From positions 310,001 to 374,000 of the forward strand of contig JAIWZP010000003.1 in assembly GCA_025201375.1 (NCBI GenBank): a stretch of DNA of 64,000 bases, written 5' to 3'. Shown one piece after another: positions 33,895 to 44,696 of the stretch (positions within the stretch are counted from its first letter, which is position 1; every line of letters starts with the position of its first letter). The DNA comes from Gongronella butleri (taxonomy: Eukaryota; Mucoromycota; Mucoromycetes; Mucorales; Cunninghamellaceae). The notes beneath the pieces were generated by a model. It did not search any database and was not told the DNA's origin. It was given only the letters and a program-made list of their open reading frames with translations. A program made the position numbers and the translations under genes.

Positions 33895-35151
33895 TCATGC
33901 TTCTTTCTGCTCAATTACCTCAAGCTGCTTGCTACCAATGGCGTGTAGCATCTTGTACAATTGCTTGGTCTGCTCACACACCTCGTCGCTACCTGATAAA
34001 ATGTGAGAAAATTAAAAGAAAAATAGGAAAAAACAGGTTAAAATGGCGCAAATGGAAGAAATCGGTGGATGGACTTGCCTGGCTCTTGTTGTCGCCGCAG
34101 CCAGAGCTTGACAAGGATCTCGAGAATGTCGGATGCGTGCGCAGGGACTCTACACATCCATAAGAATATGAGCAATTTCACACGATTTTGCCTTTTTTCC
34201 GCATCTTACCTTGGCCAAGCGATCTCCATGAGATGTTTCAACAGGGCCAGTGCATCGAGATTGAGGCGTGTGCGTACGGACTGCGTGCCGTGGCTAACAG
34301 CGTCGAGGCAAACCTAAAAAAAAAAGGGCAGGGTCAGCAACTTTTAGGCAACTTTTGCCATTTCTACCTTGAAATAGGGAACAATGGCAGGGCCCAATTC
34401 GATGACGAGGGTATCCAGGACGTGCACAAAGATGGTAAGGTAGGGAGCCTTGTCGCCAGCATATGTCAGACCGCGCACAATGCAGTCCGTAAGCACTTTG
34501 CGCAGCAAATCCGCGCGTGCCTGTGTTTGCGGCGCATTTGTCTTGCATATCAAGGCAAGCAGGCATGCGTACGCGGCCTCGAGCAACGGCAGGTCGCGGT
34601 CGTCCGTCATGTACATCAAGCACTTGAATAGCGACTATGTCAAAAGAATAAAAATAAAAAAAATGAATAAAACAGCCCCATTGAATCACAAAAATGGATA
34701 AAATCACCTCGTTCCAGACATTGTCAAGACCATACTGGCGGATGACGCGTTCAGGCAGCTTGTCAATGAGTGTGTTGAGGATGCGGACGGCGCGCAGCTT
34801 GTAGTCGACGTCGTGGTCGTCCAAGACGCGTAAAAGGGGCGGTATGACGCTGGGCAGGGCGTGTTCCAGAGCCATTGGCGACGCCTTTTCGACGGCCCAC
34901 GCCAAAACATCGACGGGGCTTGGCGACGCGCTCTTCCATGCCGGCTGCCAGTCGTCTAGAGGGGTGGCGGCCTTGCTGTTGGTGTGCCTTACGCGACCAT
35001 GGCGCAGAGACACGGACGTGGCAGGAAACAATGGCTTGACGAGCGTGTCCAGCAGGTGCTCGAGGTGCTTTTCAGCCATATGGTGCTCTAAATCGTCATT
35101 TTCAGGCGTGTGCGTGCAGTGAGAGGCCGCATAATTGTCCAGCCACGCCAT
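33895..35151 (-). CDS. Tti2-like HEAT-repeat protein (TTT complex)
   Basis: Five exons: 35151-34708, 34634-34368, 34313-34210, 34149-34079, 33992-33895; 327 residues. Tti2 works with Tel2 and Tti1 as an Hsp90 co-chaperone for PIKK kinases (ATM/Tel1, ATR, TOR). The evidence is the Tti2-type block PSVIPPLLRVLDDHDVDYKLRAVRIL, then VIRQYGLDNVWNESLFKCLMYM and DLPLLEAAYACLLAL, which fit helices of this family's HEAT array. The later part (ELGPAIVPYFK, LLKHLMEIAWPR) continues the helical pattern. Intron 4 uses a GC donor (CAG|GCAAGT) with a normal AG, the only GC-AG intron I found. The protein is shorter than human TTI2. It is divergently arranged with RPB2, 322 bp apart. Family assignment is probable, not certain. 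Confidence 0.75.
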
Positions 35152-35473
35152 GGAGGGAAAGAAAAGAAGGCAAAAAAGTAAGAGAAAGAGAGAGAAAAGA
35201 TGGAAGTGTGCAAAAAAAAAGAGCATGACCCCGAAGGGTGGCTTTTTTCAAACCCCGCTCAAAACGAGCAGCAGCTGATAAATCTGCGCTTGTTTTTTGC
35301 CTGGGCGCTCTTTTTTGTTTCTCTTCTTTTCTTGTTGCCCTTTTGTGTTGTTGTTGATTGGCTTGATTGGCTTGCACACATTCTCTCTTTTCCTTCCTTC
35401 ATCTTGCTGCTGATCGTCCTTTACTTCCTGCAAACACCAAAGTTCTTCTTGGCCGCTTCCACACGCACCCACA
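35152..35473. promoter_or_regulatory. Shared divergent promoter of the Tti2-like gene and RPB2
   Basis: A 322-bp interval between two start codons pointing away from each other. The left half is A/G-rich (GAGAGA runs) and the right half is C/T- and T-rich toward RPB2, so each gene has a pyrimidine-rich leader on its own sense strand. No TATA box is obvious. Confidence 0.5.
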
Positions 35474-38400
35474 ATGGAAGACCCTTACAATAATTTCAAC
35501 AACGAGGGTAAACAACGGCCCCCCACGTCTCCACATCCATTTGTTCATCGCCTTTTTTCATCCTTCTAGATTACTACATGGCTGAAGGGGACGCTGTCTA
35601 TGACGAGCCCATCACGTACGATGCCTTCTTAGCACATTGCTGAGCATTGTGCTTATTTTTGCCTGTTTTTTTTTTCTTTTTCAATAGACAAGAGGATTGT
35701 TGGACCGTGATCTCGTCCTTCTTTGACGAAAAGGGCCTCGTGCGCCAGCAGCTCGACTCGTTTGACGAATTCGTCCAAAACACCATGCAAGAGCTCGTCG
35801 ACGAGAACTCCAATCTTGTTTTGCAACACGTTGGCGGTGATGGCGATGTCGCTGTAAGACACACTTTGCACCAATTTGCCTCCAAGGCTCTCAATGGCTC
35901 ACTTTTTTTTTTGTCGTTTAGAAACGCTACATCATCGAATTCGGCCAAATTTACCTGTCTAAGCCCACGATGACGGAAGCCGACGGCAGCACGCAACCCA
36001 TGTTCCCGCAGGAGGCGCGCATCCGCAATTTGACGTAAAAATGCGCAGAAAAAAAGAAAAAAACACGAAACAACACGCTCGAACTCGTTTTTTTTTTCTC
36101 TATTTTGTATAGGTACGCGTCGCCCTTGTATGTCGACATGAAGAAACGCACACAAATCGCCACGCCTCAGGACCCCAACAACCCTGTGCGCAATCCCAAT
36201 GACCTGTTTGCCGACGAGGTCGATCCCGAGGACACGCCGTGGACAAAGGTTTTTATTGGCAAGGTAAAAAGAGAAAAATGAAGCATGAAAAACAGTCCTT
36301 TTTGGCGTTTTTTTTTTTTTTTTTTTTTTTTTACTGACCCCCATTGTTTTTTAGATTCCCATCATGTTGCGATCGACGTATTGTATATTACACGACATGC
36401 CGGAGAGCGAGATGCACGATTTGAACGAGTGTTCGTTTGACATGGGCGGTTATTTCATCATCAATGGGTCTGAAAAGGTGCTGATTGCTCAAGAGCGCAT
36501 GGCGACGAACACGGTGTACGTGTTTTCCAAGGCGCCGCCTTCCAACATCCAATACACGGCCGAGATCAGGTCGCAATCGGAAAAAGGGTCCAAGAACGCG
36601 TCTCCATTGTCGATCAAGATGATGCGCGCGTCTGCGGAGCGCGGGTCCAGCTCGCAATGCATCCGTGCGTCGCTGCCATACATCCGCTCGGATATTCCCA
36701 TTGTCATTGTCTTCCGCGCGCTCGGCCAGGTGTCGGATCGCGATGTCTTGGAGCACATTTGCTACGATCGCGACGATTTCGGCATGCTGGAGATGCTCAA
36801 GCCCTCGATTGAGGAGGCATTTGTCATCCAGGACCAAGATGTTGCCCTCGATTACATTGGCAAGCGTGGCACCACCGTCGGCGCCACACGCGACCGCCGT
36901 GTCAAATACGCCACAGAGATCTTGCAAAAGGAATTGCTCCCACACGTCGGCACTGGCTACAAGACAGAGACGCGCAAGGCCTATTTCTTTGGCTACATGA
37001 TCCATCGCCTGCTCCTCGCCGCCCTCGAGCGCCGCGAGCTCGACGATCGTGATCATTATGGCAAAAAGCGCATGGATCTCGCAGGACCCCTCATGGCCGG
37101 CCTCTTCAGGCTGCTCTTCCGCAAACTCACAAAGGATGTTGCAAAGTACCTGCAAAAGGTAAAAACTTAAAGAAAAAAAAGGGAAAAAGAGGGAAATGGA
37201 AATGCTGACGCGATTTTTTTTTTGTTTTGCGTCTTTTTCCTCCTTTTTTCCCTATTTTTTTTCAATAGTGCATCGAGTCGAGCCGCGACTTTAATTTGAC
37301 GCTGGCGGTCAAGTCCAACACGATCACGAATGGCCTAAAGTACTCGCTTGCGACTGGCAATTGGGGCGACCAGAAAAAGGCGATGCAAGCGCGTGCCGGT
37401 GTGTCACAGGTGTTGAATCGCTATACGTTTGCGTCGACCTTGTCCCATTTGCGGCGCTGCAACACGCCCATTGGGCGCGACGGCAAGATTGCCAAGCCGC
37501 GTCAGCTGCACAACACGCATTGGGGTCTTGTGTGCCCTGCCGAGACGCCCGAAGGCCAAGCGTGTGGTCTCGTCAAGAATTTGGCGCTCATGTCGTACAT
37601 TTCTGTTGGTTCGTCTGCGCGGCCCGTGGTGATGTTCCTCGAGGAATGGGCCATGGAGAATCTCGAGGAGGTCAGCCCGCAAAACATTGCCGACGCGACA
37701 AAGATCTTTGTCAATGGCGTATGGATCGGCATCCATCGCGACCCCGGCGAGCTTGTGCACGCGCTCAAGCAGATGAGGCGCTCCGTCGATATCTCGCCCG
37801 AGGTCAGCATTGTGCGCGACATTCGCGAAAAGGAGCTGCGCATGTACACGGACGCCGGCCGCTGCTGCCGTCCCCTCTTCCTCGTCGAGAATCAGCAATT
37901 GTGCCTCACACGCGATCACGTTGCAAGGCTACAGGACCCAGAAGACGATTATCGCTGGCAAAATCTCGTCGCTGATGGCATCGTCGAATACATTGACGCA
38001 GAAGAAGAAGAAACAGCCATGATCTGTATGACCCCAGAGGACCTCAACGAGTCCCTCATGGCCGCACAATACGGCGCTCCCCTCCAAAACACGCGCGACC
38101 TCGCCTCACGCGTCAAGAGCCAGACTGGCAACTACTCTCACACATGGACCCATTGCGAAATCCATCCTTCCATGATTCTGGGTATCTGTGCATCCATCAT
38201 CCCCTTCCCTGATCACAACCAGGTAAAAATCGAGGAGAGATTGAGCATTGAGAGCATTGAGAAAGAATTGAGAGGTGAAAGAGGCAAAAATAAAAAAAAT
38301 GAAAAAAAAATGAAAAAATGAGAAAAAAAAAACGAATTGACGGGAATCACTCATCTGTTCTCGCTCTCCCTCCCCTCCCACCAATCTAGTCGCCGCGTAA

Positions 38401-39509
38401 TACCTACCAATCAGCCATGGGCAAGCAAGCAATGGGCGTATACCTGACCAACTTCCAGACGCGCATGGACACACTGGCCAACATCTTGTACTATCCGCAA
38501 AAGCCGCTCACCACCACACGCTCCATGGAATTCTTGCGCTTCCGCGAGCTGCCTGCCGGCCAGAACGCCGTCGTGGCCATTCTTTGCTATTCCGGCTACA
38601 ATCAAGAAGATTCCGTCATTATGAACCAAAGCAGCATCGATCGCGGTCTCTTCCGCAGTCTGTTCTTCCGCACCTACATGGACGCAGAGAAAAAGGCCGG
38701 CCAGCTCATGATGGAGGAGTTTGAAAAGCCCACGCGCGAGTCCACCTTGCGTCTCAAACACGGCACCTATGAAAAGCTCGAAGACGACGGCCTCATCGCC
38801 CCCGGCACGCGTGTTTCCGGCGACGACATCATCATTGGCAAGACCGCGCCCATTGCCAAGGAATCCGAGGAGCTCGGCCAGCGCACCACCACGCACCATC
38901 GCCGTGACGCGTCCACGCCGCTTCGCAGCACAGAAACAGGCATTGTCGACCAGGTCATGCTCACCACCAATCAAGATGGCCTCAAATTCGTCAAGGTCCG
39001 CGTCCGCTCCACACGTGTCCCTCAAATGGGCGACAAATTCGCCTCGCGTCACGGTCAAAAGGGTACAATTGGTATCACCTATCGCCAAGAAGACTTCCCC
39101 TTCACTGCCGAGGGCATCACGCCTGATCTGATCATCAATCCACACGCCATTCCCTCGCGTATGACCATCGGGCACTTGGTCGAGTGTCTGCTCGGCAAGG
39201 TCTCCACATTGACAGGCAATGAGGGCGATGCCACACCCTTCACGGACGTCACTGTCGAGGCAATCTCCCAAGCACTCGCCGCCCAAGGCTACCAATCGCG
39301 TGGCTTTGAGGTCATGTACAACGGCTTCACCGGCCGCAAGCTCAATGCCCAAGTCTTCCTTGGCCCCACCTATTACCAGCGCCTCAAGCATATGGTCGAC
39401 GACAAGATCCACAGCCGCGCCCGTGGCCCCGTCCAAATCCTCACCCGCCAGCCTGTCGAGGGTCGCTCGCGTGATGGTGGTCTCCGCTTTGGTGAAATGG
39501 AGCGCGATT

Positions 39510-39549
<40 letters not shown>

Positions 39550-39837
39550 AATGCGCGCTCATTTTTTGTTCTTTTTAGTATGATTTCCCACGGTGTGGCT
39601 CAGTTCCTCAAGGAGCGCCTCTTTGACGCGTCAGACGCGTACCGCGTGCACGTGTGCGATATTTGCGGCCTGATGGCTATTGCCAATCTGAAAAAGAACA
39701 AGTTTGAATGCCGCGCATGCAAGAACAAGACCCGTGTGTCCCAGATCCATATCCCGTACGCGTGCAAGCTTCTTTTCCAGGAATTGATGGCCATGAACAT
39801 CGCCCCACGCATGTTTGTTGACATTGAAGGCTACTGA
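35474..39837 (+). CDS. RPB2: DNA-directed RNA polymerase II second-largest subunit
   Basis: Nine exons: 35474-35507, 35570-35615, 35688-35853, 35922-36034, 36113-36263, 36355-37158, 37269-38222, 38390-39510, 39579-39837; 1215 residues, as expected. It forms the active-centre cleft wall of Pol II in the nucleus. Family blocks occur in order: [13 protein letters not shown] near the start, [88 protein letters not shown] (catalytic region), [12 protein letters not shown], and the C-terminal zinc site Cys1156/1159/1174/1177 (CDIC and CRAC). The 5' third has small exons while the 3' half is in large ones. The last intron starts with GTA followed by a pure A run of about 32. The adjacent 3' flank is partly duplicated at 43171-43264. 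Confidence 0.97.
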
Positions 39838-39891
39838 TCCTTCTCGCTGACTCTCTTCCTTATTTCCAATTCCCTATTTTGCTCTCTTCCT

Positions 39892-39979
39892 CCTACATCC
39901 GTCTTTTTCTCTCTCTCTTCTCTCTTGTACTCGTTGGCTTTCGACTTTTTTACGCGCACACATACATACAAAACAAGAG
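39892..39979. repeat. Duplicated segment D, copy in RPB2 3' flank
   Basis: The segment from CCTACATCC through CGTTGGCTTTC, then TTACGCGCACACAT, to ACAAAACAAGA is found again at 43171-43264 in the same order and orientation, with scattered substitutions and small indels. It is 55 bases downstream of the RPB2 stop. Confidence 0.7.
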
Positions 39980-40282
39980 CTCTATCTCTCTCTTTCCTTT
40001 CAATTCCTTTTTTTCTAAAAAAAAAAAAAATTGCATGTATATAAAATTATTCACTTTGCCACTTTTATGCAATTCACGTTCAACGACACGCGGCATGGCT
40101 TGATTTTCAGGCGCCATTGGCTAATGACCAAGAAAAGTCGCGCAAAATTACAGCATAAGAAAAAATGCGCGACGCGTGCGCGGGGCTATGCGTTGCCATG
40201 TCATGTTGCAGTCTTTGCTTGCAGGCACATTTACGCGTTAGAAATATTTGTATTTTTCCTGGAGCCCTTGTAGTCAAGGTGG

Positions 40283-40614
40283 ATCCGTTTAGAGTCCGTT
40301 TTGTGTCCGTTTTGAATCCGTTTTGAATCCGTTTTGAATCCGTTTTGAATCCGTTTTGCATCCGGTTTCAATCCGTTTTGCATCCGTTTTGAATCCGTTT
40401 TGAATCCGTTTTGCATCCGTTTTGCATCCGCTTTCAATCCGTTTTGAATCCGTTTTGCATCCGTTTTGAATCCGTTTTGAATCCGTTTTGCATCCGTTTT
40501 GCATCCGCTTTCAATCTGTTTTGAATCCGTTTTGAATCCGTTTTGAATCCGCTTTCAATCCGTTTTGAATCCGTTTTGAATCCGCTTTCAATCCGTTTTG
40601 AATCCGTTTTGCAT
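40283..40614. repeat. 11-bp minisatellite, about 30 units
   Basis: Tandem array of an 11-base unit, ATCCGTTTTGA with variants ending GC or with C for T (ATCCGCTTTCA). Variants recur in higher-order order (…GA, …GA, …GC, …CA), which points to amplification of multi-unit blocks. The minus strand reads as a repeating 11-residue peptide in each frame because three units make 33 bases; I regard those frames as artefacts. Confidence 0.95.
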
Positions 40615-41539
40615 ACAAAAAAGGGAACAGAGGGCCAGAGGAAGACTTGAGAGAGATGAAGAGAGCCAAAACGGGGAAAGTTGAAAGAGATGTGGCGGAT
40701 AAGAGCGAATTGAAGGCTTATTTATGCTTTTTCTTATCAGCATCGACGAACGAGACACAGGTATACAACGAAAAGGGATTCATGGATGGTAAAATGTACT
40801 GTAGAAATATGAAAAAGGTAGAGCAGAGGAACAGATTTGGTATTTTGTAGACAATTGACAGGGTGTTGTGCCGGCGATGCAATCGCCAAATAGACAACTG
40901 AGAACAATGAGCTTAAGCAGCCAAATACGTCAATTTTGTGGTGCTAGGCGCGCCATGTGCTAGGCGCGTCAATGCACATGGCGCGCCCCATTTGGTTTGT
41001 ATTCAAGCACCGACTGGCAAGCATTTGCCGATGCTACTCGTCATTGACGTTGTTTTGCCTTCCAAATGGCCTCGCGACTCGGTGAATGGACCTGACGGTG
41101 CGCGCATCGTGTGTGGTGATAAACTAGCCAATCGTACGCGTGAGTGCGCGATCTTAGCGCCTTTGGTTCGTCTTCAGCAGCACCCCAAACACATTTGTGT
41201 CCTGAATGATGCCAAAGATCAAAAAACACGCCACTGACAGCACCACCCGCCAGGGCCACACGAGAATAATCATCAGTGTGATTATATGTGTCATATTCAG
41301 CGCCACCGACGTCAAAAATACGTCTGGCATCAAGGCAAACGTCGTAAAATCACACAAAACACGCGGTTGCCTTGCACAGCGAGTGCTGGCCAGTCGGTGC
41401 TCGAATACAAGCCAAAGGAGGAAGGCGAAATAAAGTGTCGGGCCCGTATGTTGGCCCCCCCTTTTTTTTACTCTTTCTTTTTGTCTTCCGATTTTTTCGC
41501 TTCTTTTTCCTGGTACCTGATAGCCTGGTCCTTCCAATA

Positions 41540-42766
41540 ATGCAGGGTGCGAACGAAATCGACCACGGTATGTTAAAATAAGATAGTGCAGCAAGGCTGA
41601 CTACATGTCTGGCATCAAAGAGCCTCAAAAGTGAAAAAGTGAAAAAGAGGCGCGTAAAGCTCTTTTTTACGGTTCTCAAATTCGTTCTTGTTCCTGTAGA
41701 TTCACTTGCGACGTTCGAGCTGCCACCAGGCCTGCTTCCTGGAGGTGACAGGCTATCCAAGCTTATTTTGCGCCAGACTTTTTCAATGCAAATTATCACC
41801 AAGGCGCTTACGGAGGTGCAAGACGGATATGACATTGCGGGCATCGAGTGGGACGATGGCACGCGCTCGGACGTCGTGTATTGCCCTCGACCGGCGGTGG
41901 CTGCGGCCCTGGCGCCAATTATCGTGGAGGTGCAAAACAAAGTGACACCCATCTTCATGAGCCGCCTTATTGGTTACTGCTTGCATGCCAAAGCAGTCTA
42001 TGGCCGTCTTCCTACGGTCCTCGTCTTTTGTGTATCAGGCTTTAGCCCCCAGTCGATGCAAAAGGAGATGGTTCGTGACGAGAAGCGATCCTGGTTGTAC
42101 AGCGCCAGCTGCAATTGGTGGGCCGTGCGATGCAGCATCATTTACATCAAGGAAGACGCCGATTTTGGCGGTGACGAAGACAACAACAACATTGAGCCGC
42201 TGTTTGCGCTCGCCTCCTTCTTCAATGAACAGCAACCCGTCATGCACGCCCACAGTCTCGCGTCCAATGCCATCATCCAGCAGCTTTATTACCTTGCCAT
42301 GACGGAGACTCAGCTACAAAAGGACTATTCCGAAAATTATGCGGCTGCCATGAATGCGATCTGCAAGACACACGAATTACTCTACAGCAAGGCCCTGAAA
42401 TCGTTGAAAATGGGCAAGACCAACGCGCACACATCCAAGATCTTGGGCCGCGGCCTCAGCTATACAGCCACACTCAAACGAAAGTATTCCATTGCCGAAT
42501 GCGACGACTCGAGCAGCGCCACAGACGAGGAGCATCCCGATTATTCCCCTATTGCCAGCTCTTCTTCACCAGCACCAGGCATGCGAAAGCGGTTGAAGGA
42601 TATCGAATTTGTCGACCAATATCGTAAAAATCTCAAACCATTGCGAATGAACTGGTCAGCATGCTTGAAAGATGGGAAGGCTGCTGGCCTATTCGAACTT
42701 TACAACACCTCTGAAAGCTTGCGTTCCAATATTCGTTTGATAAGAGAGCAATTGAAGCAGACATGA
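41540..42766 (+). CDS. PD-(D/E)XK-nuclease-like protein of Mucorales type
   Basis: Two exons, 41540-41567 and 41700-42766, give 364 residues. The 28-nt first exon (MQGANEIDH) ends at a canonical GTATGT donor and joins as DSLATFELPPGLLPG. Residues about 40-150 carry a pattern like a PD-(D/E)XK core: GIEWDDGTRSDVVY with an Asp, then PIIVEVQNKV about 20 residues later with Glu-Val-Gln, and GYCLHAKAVYGRLPTVLVFCVSGF as the following helix and strand. Rpn/PDDEXK-type endonuclease families show this layout. The C-terminal third is Ser/Lys-rich with a short helix. I recall similar proteins only from Mucorales genomes, where they are numerous; catalytic activity is not proven and the last acidic residue/Lys pair is not certain. 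The gene lies between two minisatellites beside a Ty3 fragment. Confidence 0.72.
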
Positions 42767-43170
42767 CGCCCTCTCCTCCATTTTCACCTCCCCCGCACCC
42801 GTTTATTCATATGTGATACTCTTTGCTTATTATCCGTCCCTTAAATTTACCCTTGCGAATTTCTTATTCTCCTCCTGCATATCGTATTCTCTGCCTTACG
42901 TGTGAAAACAATAAAATAGATTAACGTGGTAGCAACACGTTTTTTTTTCACGTTTTTTTTGACACGTCCAACCGCGGTCAACATCTTGATTACTGCCCCG
43001 AAAAGAAGCGTGAGTCGTGTACTTTGGTACACAAGCTTCCAAGCGACTCTCTTTGTCGCTAGTGGCACGGGCGCAGACTGATCAAAATGATACAAAGTCT
43101 TCAATTGCATTTTGTCGGATGAAATCCATCCGTCAGGACAGCTAGACGGATGACAACTAATGCTGGAGCG

Positions 43171-43264
43171 CCTACATCCATCTTTTCTCGCTCTTCTCAC
43201 TCTCATACACGTTGGCTTTCAACTTTATTACGCGCACACATGAATACAGCAGGTACAAAACAAG
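43171..43264. repeat. Duplicated segment D, second copy
   Basis: It corresponds to 39892-39979 of the RPB2 3' flank. The match includes CCTACATCC, CGTTGGCTTTC, ACTTT-TTACGCGCACACAT and ACAAAACAAGA. It runs straight into the minisatellite at 43266. Confidence 0.7.
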
Positions 43265-43265
43265 A

Positions 43266-43364
43266 ACCCAAAGCGCACCCAAAGCGCACCCAAAGCGCAC
43301 CCAAAGCGCACCCAAAGCGCACCCAAAGCGCACCCAAAGCGCACCCAAAACGCACCCAAAGCGC
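43266..43364. repeat. 11-bp minisatellite, nine units
   Basis: Nine head-to-tail copies of ACCCAAAGCGC, all identical except one unit with AAAACGC. The unit length equals that of the array at 40283-40614 but the sequence is unrelated. The array begins right after segment D. Confidence 0.95.
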
Positions 43365-43650
43365 ACCCCCCCTATTTTCCCTTTCTTTTCTCGCTCTCTC
43401 ACTTTATAAAAGCCTACCTTTAATCCTATCATTTGTCCTTTTCATTCACATTTGTTTTATAAGTTCTACGTCCATACCTACATGTCGACAAACAGCACGT
43501 TTTACACAGCAAAACAGCTTTTTTTTTCCTGGGTATCATTGCATCGATTGCCACATCAATATCGACACGTCAGTAATTACGTTTGGTTCAATTCGTACAG
43601 CGACGTGCCACCAGTATTTTTAGTCGATTCACCCGATTTTTTCTCTTGTC

Positions 43651-44376
43651 ATGCTCTTCCCCTCAAATTCGGTCGCGTCATCTGCACCAATGTCCGTTGT
43701 GGACACTCCATCTGCAACATCAGCGGATTTGGGCAACAGCTCATCTGCATTGGCATCCACCTCCGTGGATCTCCTCTCTACCCTCTCGCTGAGCGATCGA
43801 GTGGTATCAATTTCTCTGCCGTCGTCTTCTTTGCCACCCCTCGTGGGCGCAATTGAGGATACTGCGATGACCGAGGCCTCCCAGCAAGGGATTGAAGGTA
43901 ACTCGGTCACAGCAGGCCCATTTCTTCCTCTACCTGGGATTTTCCCATGGATGGCGATGAGATGTTTCCACCCTCGTCCATTGAATTCCACCCTCGTCCA
44001 TTGAGGATACTCGTCGCGCGGCAAAAAGCCAGTGTGAACGCGCTTTGGCGTGTTTCACGTATCATATGCTGCTGCGCAACGCACCTCGGCCGTCCGAAAT
44101 GGCGACCAAGAGGAGATTGCACGCTGTGAGCGCGTCATTGCTAATTGGCGTGCCCAAATCAAGTCCCAAGATGAGATTCATCGATGATTTGATTATTTTC
44201 TCAAACTCGCTGGAGGAGAACACGTGACATGTTTGTCAAGTGATCCAATTGCTAACCTCTGCCAATCTCAGATTGAATCCTGCAAAATGCTTCATTGCCC
44301 ATGCATCTGTGCGCCTCCTCGGCTTTGTTGTCTCGGGCCAAGGCACGCGCATCGATCCGGCCAAACTCGAGAATCG
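43651..44376 (+). pseudogene. Decayed Ty3/gypsy retrotransposon fragment (gag-like plus RT)
   Basis: From 44168 the plus strand reads RFIDDLIIFSNSLEE, then after an in-frame TGA at 44225-44227 continues QVIQLLTSANLRLNPAKC, SVRLLGFVVSGQ and GTRIDPAKL. This is the palm/thumb part of a Ty3/gypsy reverse transcriptase, including the F-x-DD catalytic box. Upstream, 43651-44165 reads in changing frames as a Ser/Thr-rich stretch followed by CERALACFTYHMLLRNAPRPSEMA and ARCERVIANWRAQI, which looks like the gag-type region of fungal gypsy elements. A 19-20 base tandem duplication lies at about 43967-44007, and at least one frameshift separates the parts. Protease, most of RT, RNase H and integrase are missing, so the copy is dead and internally deleted. 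Confidence 0.8.
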
Positions 44377-44696
44377 CAGTGGCCAAAATTGCAAAAACGC
44401 GGTCGGACGTTTCAAGGGCCTAAATATGCATTGTGTTATGATTCAGCCCGATGCCGTAATGCATTATTACAGACAGAAACAACGAGAGAGAAATGCATTT
44501 TTACCATGTCGCAAATGCGAGGCTGGAGTGCGTCTTTAATGTGACCCATGCGCATTTCTCGTAATTCCTCTCTTTTTTTTCCCAGTGCGTCATTGCACAA
44601 GTATTGTATGATATTCGTTTATTACAAAAAAAGCAGGTGGGGAATAGGGCGCAATGAAGCGTAACAAAAAAAAAAAAACCAAAAAGAAAAAAATGT

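Larger units (their letters stand above)
39838..41539. other. Gene-free interval with minisatellite
   Basis: It holds the RPB2 3' flank (part of it duplicated near 43171), the 11-bp minisatellite at 40283-40614, and AT-rich spacer to the next gene. The minisatellite has no stop codon in its minus-strand unit, so it creates artificial open frames in all three minus frames. Around 40947-40990 the phrase GCGCGCCATGTGC and its near-reverse TGCACATGGCGCGCC form an imperfect inverted repeat. Confidence 0.55.
42767..44696. other. Spacer with minisatellite and retroelement debris
   Basis: It contains the second copy of segment D, the second 11-bp minisatellite and a decayed Ty3/gypsy fragment (all listed separately). 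From 44380 to 44696 there is AT-rich spacer with several A runs and the 3' region of the next gene on the minus strand. No intact gene is seen. Confidence 0.55.

Noticed and set aside
36388..37155. 255-codon minus-strand frame opposite RPB2 exon 6
   Set aside because: Antisense of a highly conserved exon; open frame follows from codon bias of the sense strand.
40107..40504. Three overlapping minus-strand open frames with an 11-residue repeat
   Set aside because: They are created by the stop-free 11-bp minisatellite read in all three phases; no start context, splice site or non-repeat domain supports a gene.
43172..43432. Open frames over the ACCCAAAGCGC array on both strands
   Set aside because: Same cause as above; the array itself is stop-free and the flanks are the duplicated non-coding RPB2 3' segment.
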